Part shown: positions 22,319 to 32,589 of the stretch, piece by piece
How the letters are laid out: the number at the start of each line of letters is the position of its first letter
Position numbering within the stretch: position 1 is the stretch's first letter
DNA from: Aurifilum marmelostoma
Lineage: Eukaryota > Ascomycota > Sordariomycetes > Diaporthales > Cryphonectriaceae
Length of the DNA: 64,000 bases
Direction: 5' to 3'
NCBI GenBank assembly: GCA_027559495.1
Contig: JAMXSV010000023.1
Span: 1,240,001 to 1,304,000 of the forward strand
Notes under the pieces: model-generated
Database searches by the model: none
The model's input: only the letters and a program-made list of their open reading frames with translations
Told to the model about the DNA's origin: nothing
Position numbers and translations under genes: made by a program

Positions 22319-22798
22319 AACGTTCCTAAAGGCCGAGGCCAAGCAACAAATCAAGCAAGTCGTCGACAAGTTCAAGGCCTGGGACCCCCAGTACTCGTCA
22401 AACATTATCGTTCGCGACCTGAGAAAAAGGGTCACTGAGGAGAACTTCGTCCCCAAGGATACCAATACCCAGTACAAGATTATTGCAATCATCGCAATGG
22501 TTAACAAGGTCGCCGCCCCTGGCAAGTTGTGGGATTAATTACTGAGGTCCCACAGATGAGGTCACCAAAGGCTGGGTCGACTTGCTCACTCAACTTCAAA
22601 CAGTCATCAACTGGAAGAAGATCGAGCGTGTGCAACCGACAGCTGTAAGGCACCTTACCGAGAAATACGTCCCCACCCCTAGGGCACCTAAGAAGGAAAA
22701 AGGCTATCACGGGCGACAAGAGAACTGCGAGCATCGCAGGCATTGACAGCGACGAGACCGAAGAGGAATTCGAGACCTGGCTGAAATCGGTAGAGTAA
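22319..22798 (+). pseudogene. Decayed ORF between element arms, unknown family
   Basis: Starting directly after the middle arm, one frame reads TFLKAEAKQQIKQVVDKFKAW and continues to a stop at 22536-22538. A second frame continues with EVTKGWVDLLTQLQTVINWK, and a third ends IDSDETEEEFETWLKSVE with TAA at 22796-22798. At least two frame changes are needed, so it is broken. The residues are charged and helical, and no transposase catalytic motif is visible. It may be a remnant of the element's own gene or of a host gene interrupted by the element. Confidence 0.55.
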
Positions 22799-22966
22799 CG
22801 GGGGGGTGCAGCCTTCGTATACAGCAGTAGGGTTTCGTTTTGAGGATTGCGATGGTTTCTTTAATAGAACTCGCAATGAATTTTGAGGACTACAACGGTT
22901 TTTCGGGCTTCTAGATATAGAATACGATGACGGTAAGGATTATCGCCATATTTAGAAAGCTGCCAG

Positions 22967-23045
22967 TGTGAGGAAGCAACGATTGTCCTTGCTTACTGGC
23001 CCGTGAGCGGGCCATTTATCTCTGGCCACAAGGTCTCCTAGACAG
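22967..23045 (+). repeat. Terminal inverted repeat, right arm
   Basis: A direct copy of the middle arm, about 89 percent identical by eye, with both hairpins present (one base change in the first stem). It ends CTAGACAG. Confidence 0.85.
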
Positions 23046-24621
23046 AACAACAACAACAATCAATAATCAATACACCATCACTCAACTACGACGTACGTAC
23101 GTTCTATATGCTAACCAACATTGACAGTGTGCCTCCAAGCCACACCTTTGGCAAGATGATACACCCAGGCCTGACAACAAGTACGGCTGCACAATTGCAC
23201 GCGTATTATATCCCAACACAACTGACTTCGTAGCCCGATGCGATCACCGACCTTTTTCTGGCATTAGATGCTGCAAAAGTGCCTGTCACCTCCTAGGTGC
23301 GACCAGAAAAGCAGCATCCAGGATGAGATCCTCCAAATACTTTGCAACGGCCCTAGTTGACGTCCACCGATACTTCCAAAGCCCGCAGAAACTTGGCATT
23401 CAATTCTGATCGTAGATTGGATTTCAGCGGGAGATATCCGGCTTCCAGCAAAAATGAAGTGGCAACATAATTATTGTCTGACCCCCTACCCCCGGGGGGA
23501 TGTCTTTGAATTGGCCTCGTTCTGGGTCTTGATGAAAGCATTCTGTAGCCGAAGCAGAATAACCTCAGCCTGGAGGTCTTCAAGATGATTTGCTCATCGG
23601 AATGAAGACCTTCCGTGCTCGCAGTCTGAGAGCGGTTGGGGAGGAATTCCGTACCTTTTTTTGGGGGGGGGGGGGGTGCTTGTCGGCGGCTGCCTTTCGT
23701 GAAGAGGGATGATCGTCTATCACATCGAAAATGCATCAGCCATATTCTCCTGGGCTTCAGGCGTGAGAAGGCATTGTGGCCTAGTTGAGATGGAAGATAT
23801 TGAAGGAAAAAGGATCGAGAGCTATCAACACAGGTTAGAAGGAGAGGATATCAATGTCCGGCATGGCTAAGATTTGCGTCATAAAGGATCGAATTAAAGC
23901 AATACATATATTATGTATCAATCGGTTGTTTACCCGAAGGGCTCTTTATACATAGTAGAAATGCCTGGATAGCTTCAGGATTGAGAAAATAGTGTGCAAG
24001 CGAACTGTTAATGTGTGCATAGCCCGAGCCCTTACACTACACTACCTAGGTAACTAGCTAGGTCTTCTCTTCCTTTCTTATCATCCTCAAACACGCACGT
24101 ATTGCACCCCGAATTGATCATCTGGACTAGAGTAGCAAACCCTGTTCTTGGAGGCGTGGAAATTTGTTCACGGTGTTTCGAAACGGCCAGGTTTTCCTCA
24201 AATCGACTCGGGACAAACATGAGCGGAAACATAGACTGGGGAAGTCTGAAGTAGATCGGGGCACGAATCCGGTCTCGTGTGTGTCCAAGAGCAGGCATGC
24301 AGTCCGTTGTTTCTTGGAGCCCTGTCACGGACCTATAACATCAACCTCATCCGATGCCCTCTCACAAGAGGACGAAGCAAAACGCGAGTGCTCTCGGTTG
24401 GTAAAACGGCAGTGCTGAACCGGGCTAGAGATGAAATTCCTTGCTTACTGCTGTCTGCTGAAGACCAAGTTCGGCCAAGATCAACCTATGGATGCATTTT
24501 GCAAGAATAAACAGAGGAGACCTTTTTTATCCCCGGAAATACATCTGAACCCCCCCCCCCCCACCATCCCCACCAAAACATTCAGGGGTCTTGTTTGGGT
24601 CGTGAAAGCCGTCCAGAATGC

Positions 24622-26998
24622 TCACATCCGCTCCACAGGCGTCAATCCCAGCAGACGCATTCCATTCCCAATCACTATACGCGCCGCATCATACAATGCC
24701 ATACGAGCCTTCTTGGTCTCCTCCTCGGCACCCACGATGCGCAGCTGGTCGTACGACGAGCTAAGCACGTGCGTCAGCTTGAAGAGGTAGACGACCACCG
24801 TGGTGGGCTCCAGCGTCTTGAGCGTGTTCTGCACCACGTCGGGCCACTGGCTGAGGACCCGGACGAGGTTCACGGCGTGCGGCTCCTTCAGCAGTGTCAG
24901 GTCTGCCTTGGCAAGCTCCTCGGCAGGAATTGCTGCCCGGCGCTCGATGGAGCACACACGCGCGTGCGCGTACTCAAGGTAGGGGCCAGTGTCGCCTTCG
25001 AACGAGGTCATTGCGTCCATGTTGAAGGTGTAGTTGTTGATCCTGTCACATGTTGTCAGTTGGTGAATCCTGTTTGGTGATGCTTTCGGAAGCATGTCAC
25101 GTAGGTTCAGTGCGTACCTCTTGCCAGTCATGTCCTGGATCATCACACTGCTGATACCAAGCGTATCGGCAGTGGCCTCTGGGTTCTCGACCTGCGAATA
25201 CTTGTCCTCGTTCTTGCGCATCACCTCGTGCATCTTGTCGCCCACATCCCGCAGGATGTCGTCCAGGAACTTGACTGTGCCCTTGCGCGTGCTCATACCA
25301 AGCACCATACCGAAGTTGATGTGCTGGCACTTGGCCGCGATCTCCTTGTGGCCCATGAGCTCCACGATCTTGAAGAGCTGCTTCAGATGCAGATCCTGCT
25401 GCGACGCAACAACGTAGATCATCTGGTCAAAGTTGTACTTCTCGTGCCGGCCCAGGAGCTCGCTGATGTCCCGCGTCAGGTACAGCGCGGTGCCGTCCTT
25501 CTTGCGGATGATGGGCCGCTCGAGCCGCTTGCCCTCCTTGCCCGGGATGAGCGCCGCAAAGTCCACAACACGGGCGCCGTCTGACTCTGTCGAGATGCCC
25601 TTCTCCTCCATCTGCTTCGCGGCCGCCTCCATTGCCGACTCCGGGACCTGACTCTCACCCGAGTAGCTGTCAAAATGGATGTTCAGTCTCGCGTAGGTCT
25701 GCTGATACCGAACGATGGACAGGTCACGGAACCGGCGCCACTGTGCCAAGGCCGCCTCATCGCCGTCCACCATCTTCTTGAAGTATTTGCGGGCCTGCTC
25801 GTCCAGTCCGCTCTCCGTCAGCTGTGCCGCCTCTGCCTCCTTGCCCTCCGCCTTGAGCGCCTTTATCTTCTCCTCCTCTTCCTTGATCTCGCTGTTGATG
25901 CGGACGTACAGGTTGAAGAGGTGGTTGATCGGATCCTTGTTCAACGCCTCCTCGTCACCGTACCGCTCAAAGCCCAACGCCAGCAGTCCATACTGCTTGC
26001 CCCAGTCACCCAGGTAGTTGATGCGGACAAGATCCCAGCCTGCACCCTCGTACAGGTTCGAGATGAAGCCGCCAATGATTGTACTCCGCAGGTGACCGGC
26101 GTGGAAGGGTTTAGCGATGTTGGGCGATGAGAACTCGACAATGATGCGCTTGCGGTCTCCGTTGGGGTTCTTGGGGTCCTTGAGGCCTATCGCTGGGTTG
26201 TTGCCATAGCTCTTGCCCAGGGATCGGATCAGTGGGATGACAGCCTGTGTGAGGGGCGTGCTCTTGAAGAAGAAGGACATGTGGACGGCAGTCACCACGG
26301 GCTTGTTGACCAGAGGATCGTCTTCGGGGAACTACATGTGGATCACAGGCAGTCAGCAGCTCAATTTCTCTAGTCCAAACATTTCTGCAAGCGCCCACAA
26401 AACATACCTTCTCTGCCCACTCCTTGGCCAGCTCGTCAGGCTTCTTGCCCTTGACCCTGAGGGCGGGCACAGCCAACATGACATCGCCCTTCTCCAGACC
26501 TTGTGTCCATTGTATCGCAGGGTAGATGATCTTGGGATCCACACCCGTAATCTTCTCGAGGACGTTGGTCAGGTGTAGCCTGTAGACGTCGACAGGGTTT
26601 GTCTCAGGGTAGCACGCAGGGAACTTGTCGCGGATCTGATCCAGGGACAGATCAGAGGTGAGCTTCACCAGGTGGTCGACACCAGCGGGAGGAACCGCCA
26701 TGATAATAGCCTGGTAGAAGGATGCTGCGACTGATTTGGCCTGGAAGGTGAAAGGGGAGGTATGAAGGTAACGAGCCGCGCTTGGTCGTGGGGGCGCAGC
26801 TCGCAGAAGGGAGGAGGTGGTGGAATTCAAGTTGAGAAGAGTCAAGGTGGGGTTGTTTTTGTTAGAGGAGGGGTTTGTGGATTGCTGTCGCCGGCTTGCT
26901 GCTACCGCCTTTGTGCTGAATGCAGCGAGAAGTTGGGAATTCCGAGCTGATGAGAGGGAAGAAATTGAGCGTCTAGTGACAGGACAGAATACATGCAT
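24622..26998 (-). CDS. Arginyl-tRNA synthetase (cytosolic/mitochondrial), class I
   Basis: Charges tRNA-Arg with arginine. Exons on the minus strand are 26998-26408, 26331-25118 and 25042-24622, encoding 741 residues. Introns are 26332-26407 (GTATGT..TGTAG) and 25043-25117 (GTACGC..GACAG). The second is in frame, but removing it restores TGKRINNYTFNMDAMTSFEG. The class I HIGH signature appears as SSPNIAKPFHAGHLRST. The C-terminus ..LLGLTPVERM is the normal ArgRS anticodon-domain end. Two starts are possible. From 26998 the protein gains 99 residues rich in Arg, Ser and Ala, ending in a presequence-like RYLHTSPF. From 26701 (MAVPPAGVDHL) a standard cytosolic enzyme of 642 residues results. One gene may therefore serve both compartments. 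Confidence 0.95.
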
Positions 26999-27488
26999 GT
27001 CCTCGCCTTCTCAGTACGCTCAGATGCAGCTGCCCTACAGCTTCCTTGCTTGTGACTCAATTGCCAATTTTTTTTTTAAACCTTTGGGCTACACCCCAGT
27101 TCCATCTCCAAGCCGCAGGACCCCCAGAACCCACTGTCCCTGCTTATCGATAACAGTGAGCATGCACCCCCCCCCCCCCGGCCCCCCAATGAGTCCACCA
27201 AAATCAGTTTCCACCCCTCTTTACACATGCGTATACCCAAGGAGTAATTACGGAAGCACTTCTCTGAATGGGCCTCCACCTGTCGCAGCATATCAAAATC
27301 GTTTCTTGTTCCACTTTTATTTGTTCGTTGTCAAAATAATGTATGGGAAAATGCAAAGCGGAAGAGAGAGGATAAGAGCAACTGGTCGCCATATGCAAAA
27401 TTGCCACCTCGGTTGTGTAAATCATCAAGTCATACATGGTCGTATCATTATCTATTCTTTTATCGCTCGTCATAAACAGTTCATATAT
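26999..27488. other. Intergenic between ArgRS and metalloreductase
   Basis: 490 bases between two minus-strand genes, so it holds the ArgRS promoter and the 3' end of the reductase gene. It has a T-run near 27069-27077 and a C-run near 27168-27179. No gene is seen. Confidence 0.6.
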
Positions 27489-29444
27489 CTAAAAACAATA
27501 CTCCTCAACATGCAGATGGATCCCCTGAGCCCCGGTTCCCTTGTGCACGGCTCTCTCATCACTCAGCTTGGCCACACAATTCCTCGCCCTCGCAACTAGT
27601 GATTTCCCACCACAGACGACCACAGACGTCTCTCCATCGGCCGCCTCCACAGGGTCTCTGATGAACGCCTCGATATTCGGCCTCGAACTCAGATGGTGAA
27701 CATGCGAGTCGCTGCTCGCGGAGCTGCCGCGTCTCCCGTCGTCGGCCAGCGCTGCCTGTTTCTCAATGTCCACCACGGCGTTGAGGTCGGCCTTGTTGAA
27801 GCTGGCCCGGTTGGACGAGGGCGAGGAGGCACTGGTCGAAGACGAAGACGCGCCCGAGGCCTGCTCGCCGGCCGCTGATCTTCTAACGAGCATAGGTGGT
27901 GGCGGCCCCTGGGTCACGGCAATGTGGACCTTCAACTCGATGCCGACGTCCGCTGCCCTGTCGATCATCTCGTGCAGCCGCTGGACGTAGTAGTCAATCT
28001 CATCGCCCTTCTTGGCGGCGAGCAGAAAGTCGATCCGTCGCGTGCAGATGGACTTGTTCCTAGACATGAGCACGCTCTCCAGGATCGGCAGGGTGAAGCT
28101 GGCTCCGGTGGAAGCCGAGATAAGGACGAGGGTGTCATATACGTCCCAGCGCGGCGGGAGGCCGTAGGGTCCGCTGACGAACGCCGTCACAGTCTCCTTC
28201 TTGCCGGATGTCTGCATCTTCTTGGCATGGTTGTAGAGCCTGCGAGAGAAGCCCTTGTGCTTCCTCACAACGAGCTGGATGCTGTTGCAGATGCACGTGT
28301 CGGGCAGCGTGTGAGCGCAGGCGATGGTGTAGGGGTGGTGATCTGATAGGCCAATCTTGGGCATCCACAGGTATAGGTGCTGTCCTGCCCTCCACGAGAA
28401 GTGGACGTCCTTGATGGTAACGACGGCGATGTCATCCCCCACAGCTCGGACCTGCGCCTGGTGCCCGATCCTCTGCCCTCCCTTGCAGCCCGACCGATTA
28501 GGTCTGATCTTGATATTCTGCCAGACAAGAAGCACCGTGCGGTAGAAGCGATCGAAGCACAGGGCCGCGATGGCAAACCAGACATTATACTGCGCATAAT
28601 AAGGCACGTGGATGTAGACAATGTATAGGAACAGGATCCACGTCACCATGTGCTGGGCGACAAAGAACTCGTACCACATGTGTCGCAGGGGGGCCAGCGT
28701 GGATATGTTGGCCCACAGCAGCAGGCCCCAGGCGCCCAGTCCATACTTGACCATGGGCATCATGGCGATTTCCTCCTTGACGATATCGGCGCGCTTCCAC
28801 TCGGACCAAAAGTGCCAGCCATGCACCGTCGCCGTGATGAACATGGTACGCGCAACCCAGCGGTGCAGCCAGTTAAGGCGCTCGTAGCTGCTCCCGATGA
28901 GCATCCCGATGACGCTGCTCTTGGACGCGAGCAGGTAGAGGAAGGGCACCTGCGTGACGGTCACCCAGGCATTGCGGAAGCCGATGCGCTCCCAGAAATA
29001 GGCGTCCTTAACGATGGCCCCCGCGGTGGCCATGTAGATGACGACGGCCCAGTAGACGAGCAGGACGAGCAGACGGCCCATCGATGGGGGCGTCAGCCAG
29101 GACAGGAAGCGGGTGGGCATATATAGCTGGGGATAACTGGCCTCGCGGCCTATTGCAGTTGCTGTCTCCCATGCTTGTGATATTGGACCGTGTGGTTTCG
29201 TGGGGGATGAGGTGGGTGAGGCTGCACATCTTCGTAACCTGCAGGTTCTTGTGAGTGAGTATACACAAGATGGATACCAGTAACCATAACCGACGAACCT
29301 TATCCTCCTCTGGAGGTAATTGGCAGCGCGCACTACCAATAGTAGGCCTACCACACCGATGATGAGGTACCAGTATGTGCGGGCCAAGCTCATGTTCTCG
29401 ACCTGGAACAGGCTGGTGCCCGTGCTCATACTTGACATGTCCAT
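27489..29444 (-). CDS. FRE-type ferric/cupric reductase transmembrane protein
   Basis: A plasma-membrane flavocytochrome that passes electrons from NADPH through FAD and two hemes to reduce extracellular Fe(III) or Cu(II) before uptake. Exons 29444-29299 and 29238-27489 encode 631 residues; the 60-nt in-frame intron has GTTCGT..CTGCAG ends and a slightly weak donor. The N-terminus MDMSSMSTG is Met-rich, then one helix (YWYLIIGVVGLLLVV). The ferric-reductase core has the paired heme histidines 13 residues apart (H174/H188 in HRWVARTMFITATVH and H245/H259 in HMVTWILFLYIVYIH). HPYTIACA is the FAD site, FVSGPYG and LVLISASTGASFTLPILESV mark the NAD(P) domain, and a Ser-rich insertion (about residues 525-570) precedes the C-terminal VVVCGGKSLV. 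It could also act as a NOX-like oxidase, but the overall layout fits FRE better. Confidence 0.92.
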   Translation of the reverse strand: MDMSSMSTGTSLFQVENMSLARTYWYLIIGVVGLLLVVRAANYLQRRIRFVGYGYWYPSCVYSLTRTCRLRRCAASPTSSPTKPHGPISQAWETATAIGREASYPQLYMPTRFLSWLTPPSMGRLLVLLVYWAVVIYMATAGAIVKDAYFWERIGFRNAWVTVTQVPFLYLLASKSSVIGMLIGSSYERLNWLHRWVARTMFITATVHGWHFWSEWKRADIVKEEIAMMPMVKYGLGAWGLLLWANISTLAPLRHMWYEFFVAQHMVTWILFLYIVYIHVPYYAQYNVWFAIAALCFDRFYRTVLLVWQNIKIRPNRSGCKGGQRIGHQAQVRAVGDDIAVVTIKDVHFSWRAGQHLYLWMPKIGLSDHHPYTIACAHTLPDTCICNSIQLVVRKHKGFSRRLYNHAKKMQTSGKKETVTAFVSGPYGLPPRWDVYDTLVLISASTGASFTLPILESVLMSRNKSICTRRIDFLLAAKKGDEIDYYVQRLHEMIDRAADVGIELKVHIAVTQGPPPPMLVRRSAAGEQASGASSSSTSASSPSSNRASFNKADLNAVVDIEKQAALADDGRRGSSASSDSHVHHLSSRPNIEAFIRDPVEAADGETSVVVCGGKSLVARARNCVAKLSDERAVHKGTGAQGIHLHVEEYCF

Positions 29445-31818
29445 CTTGTCTGCTTGTGGCGGAAGAGGGTCTGCTGCCAGAAGGCGGGATGGGCTTTGCG
29501 ATAGATCTTGGCGTATCTAGAGAAGACACGACGACCTGTGAAGTACGTTGTCTCGGTGCCTGCCAAGACAGTCCCTCCTGCAGCTGTGGGGATGCTATCA
29601 AGGTCCAAAGGCCGTCAAAGAATGTATAATGATCGAGGCGTCTTTCTTTTTCGGGAAATCTGGAGGGGATGGGTCGACAATTAGACCTCGAGAGCTGCCT
29701 CGCACTCTCGAACCGCCAGCTAGCCTGTCTACACTGAAGCTGGTTATCGCCACACAGGTGACGAATTTCATGAAATTTTCAATGTCCAGAGAGCAAGTTG
29801 TTGTCCCAGGCTAGCCGTACAGGACGCTAAAGCAACCCAGGAGAAGAAGTCTGAGACGTCTACGCTGGTGAGGTGCCGGACAACTACGCGAGACAGATTT
29901 GAAATCCCGGCCATCCCAGCCGCCAGGTAGTTCCAATGAGGGGTTGTCGAAATAGGATATCAGGGAACCCTTGGACTGGGTCCACAACACAAAGGCGAGA
30001 GCGATAAATCGTCGAGATGGTGTGGATGAGATATGTCTGGTACAGTACACCACCACACCACCACACCCCCCCCCTCCTGTACCTCAGCCCAAGCTCCCAG
30101 GCTCACTGATCCGAGCCGAGACGTGGACAGAGGAATCAAAAACTTGCTCAATGATTCCAAGGCTCAGGGTCTTTGTGATGGCGCGCCAGCGTCAGACCAG
30201 CGGTAAGTTTCCCAGGTCGGTACTAGGGCAAGAGAGATATCCGGGTGGCGGTCTCGAACAATTCAGTAGAGACTCCACCTTGTACGCACCATATGTACCG
30301 CGTGGTACTATGATACTACGTGGTACAGTATGGTATAGTAGAACTTGGTGGGGATATAGCTCACTCTGTTCGATAAGCAGCGGGAATCCCTTCATACAAT
30401 CAAACCGGCGCACTCATGTGAATCCTATTGATCGTCGACACAATGGTCCTTCTCCATCCACAAGGTGAGAGGAAGATCAAGCACCGCCTCGCCTCGCCAC
30501 ACCCTCCCTGCCTCGACTGCGACCTATCGCCAGCTCTCGCGCCTTCCCGAAGTTGATAGTGCTCCAGAAACATGCTCAAAGGGTCGAGGCTCAATCCCTG
30601 TTGGCGCACGGTTGTGGCGCCAGGGAATTCACCGAACAAGGTGTTGACCTTAACCGTGATCAGCCTAGGCTGAGCAAGTATCCTGCCACTAACTGCTAAG
30701 TAGACAAGTCGCCGCGGCTACACTCGAGGGAGGGGCACTTGCCGGTCTGGAGAAGCTCCCTCCCAGCCTCATCAACCTCACCTCACCTCATCTTGTACGG
30801 CTTAGGTTTGCGTGTATGTCTCTTTGGGAGGTTGGGAGGCAACTCTGACAAGGCACCATCTAGATGGTGATCATGTGCCACCGCACTTGAGTCTTACGGC
30901 TTGACAGACCATGATATATCTCAGCCAAGCAGACAAGGAAGTACGAGAGTTCATCGCACGCAAGTCAAACCTACATTTTGAGGTTATAATGTGGGGGGGG
31001 ATGGGATACTGTAATCACCGATGACATTTGTCGAATAGAATGTGCAGTACAAAGCTCGGAAAAAGTTTCCTTTACTTGATCGCCATCCCAACCCAGTATT
31101 CCTTTGAGCCTGAGTTGCCACATCCACATGGTTGGAACGTGGTGGTGGTTCCATCCAGTCGGTACGGCAGCCTTGGAACTATTGACCGCCAACGTCTCAA
31201 ATTGTCTGGCGTGAGCAGGTTTGAGATGGGTGCCCGTCGACACCAGCAAGAGCTGCCAGAGGGCATCTTCGAAACTCCCTAGACAAACCCCTCGTCTGTT
31301 GATAATTCTTGCTCATGGATAGAGTCTGAGGTGTGGGGGATGTTGTCCTCCTTGGTGAGAGCAAATGCTCCATGTAATTACTATGTACGCCTCTTTGTTT
31401 CGTCCCATTGTGTTGGGCTTGTCTTATGGCTGCCGTCCCTCCTGCCGACCTTACCTTTTCTGAGATGATGCACCGAGCAAAGCCCACCTCTGCCCTAGTC
31501 GAAACACATTCTCACCCTGGTTTGTCCGTTATGTGCTCAACCTGTCTGCACCCCACCTCCGCTGGCGTTTTCCGCCTAGGAGCTCTAGATCAAAAGCTCG
31601 GGCCGGACCCCTGCTTGATACACCGTCACCTCGAAGCTCTCCAAGCTCTTTTAGACTCCAGATGCTCCCCTCTGGATCTGGCCTGCTATATCTCTCTCCA
31701 TCCTCTCTTCTTCCAACTTCACAATTCTCATACTCCATATTATTCTCCCCAGATCTCGTCATTCCGCCTCTAACACCACATCCTCAACAAGAGAACCTCT
31801 AAGCAGACCCTCACAACC
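29445..31818. other. Intergenic between divergent metalloreductase and X325 copper-protein genes
   Basis: 2.4 kb of probable shared upstream DNA. It contains a CACCA/C-rich stretch near 30049-30075, an imperfect palindrome at 30295-30326, and a CT-rich pre-leader at about 31680-31760. No gene is supported. Confidence 0.55.
30295..30326. repeat. Imperfect 32-nt palindrome
   Basis: GTACC..GGTAC ends enclose a dyad in which 12 of 16 base pairs match, and 15 of 16 if G-T pairs are allowed. It lies in the divergent FRE/X325 interval; no function is assigned. Confidence 0.5.
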
Positions 31819-32589
31819 ATGCCTCGCCTTGCCCTCTTCCTGCTGCCCGCCCTGGCAGCCGCCCACTTCACCCTCGACGCCCCAGTCTCAGTGGGACCCT
31901 TCGACGAGGACACAGAAGGCACCTCCCCCTGCGGCGGCGTCACCCTCGACTTCACAAAGGACAACGTGACCGACTTCCACGTCGACGGCGAGGCCATCGC
32001 GCTGTTCCTGGGGCACCCCGAGGCCAACTGGCTGTTCCGCGCCACCACCGACCAGACCGGCAGCTCCAACTGGACCCAGATCTACCCAATCTTCACCCAG
32101 ACCGGCGAGGGCGATTACTGCCAACAGGCCGTGGCGGCACCGGCCAGCCTTGCGGGGTCGACAGGTGTCCTGGGTGTTGTTTGTGACGGGCCTGATGGGC
32201 TGTTGTACCAGGTGAGATCCCTCCACGCGACCTCGTTCCCGCAGATGATCTTTGTGCTAACCCTGTCCACCCCCCATTGATAATAGTGCGCGGCTGTCAA
32301 CTTCGTCTCGGGCTCCGGCAACTACTCAACATCAACCTGCAAGAACGCCTCGGGTGTGACGGCCGCCTTCAGCTCGGACACTAGCCTGACAGCCCTCGTC
32401 AGCGCCGACCAGTCCCAGACCAACGGCACCACGACCTCCGTGTCCTCCTCCAGCAGCGGCAGCGGCAGCAGCAGCGCTACCTCCAGTGCCTCGGTTGCCC
32501 CAGGCCTCGCGCCGCCTGTGAACGGCCTGTTCGGCAGCCTGGTGGCCGTGCTCGCGGCCGGTCTCCTCGGCTCTGCTCTCCTGCTGTAA
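31819..32589 (+). CDS. BIM1/X325-type (LPMO-like) His-brace copper-binding protein, GPI-anchored
   Basis: Exons 31819-32211 and 32287-32589 encode 231 residues; the 75-nt intron has GTGAGA and AATAG ends. A 15-residue signal peptide (MPRLALFLLPALAAA) is followed immediately by His16, which would become the mature N-terminus, as needed for a copper-binding histidine brace. HFTLDAPVSVGPFDEDTEG and SPCGGV match the start of the X325 family, LPMO relatives that bind copper without cleaving polysaccharide. Four further Cys (in YCQQ, VVCDG, QCAA and TCKN) would form disulphides. A Ser/Thr-rich stalk and a hydrophobic end (GLFGSLVAVLAAGLLGSALLL) predict GPI anchoring at the cell surface. By analogy with Cryptococcus Bim1, it may help copper uptake with a Ctr transporter. 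The divergent FRE reductase fits that role. Confidence 0.85.

Larger units (their letters stand above)
21878..23045. mobile_element. Unclassified DNA element bounded by hairpin-rich inverted repeats
   Basis: Three related repeats define the element: 21878-21963 (one orientation), and 22240-22318 and 22967-23045 (opposite orientation, direct to each other). Ends read CTGCCTAG / CTAGGCAG. Two structures fit. One is a 441-bp MITE (21878-22318) plus a solo right arm; the other is a 1.17-kb element with an extra internal arm, enclosing a decayed ORF. No clear target-site duplication was found, so the superfamily is not assigned. Confidence 0.6.
20895..24621. other. Gene-poor 3.7 kb with microsatellite and mobile-element remnants
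   Basis: No intact gene. It carries a CAT/CAA microsatellite, an element with three copies of a hairpin-rich terminal repeat (21878-23045), a T7-G run near 23657-23676, a short C-run near 24550-24562, and scattered protein-like stretches (for example around 23190-23400) without a continuous frame. Confidence 0.6.

Noticed and set aside
21878..23045. Helitron interpretation of the hairpin-bearing ends
   Set aside because: The ends are inverted repeats of each other, and no CTRR terminus is found after a single hairpin, which does not fit a Helitron.
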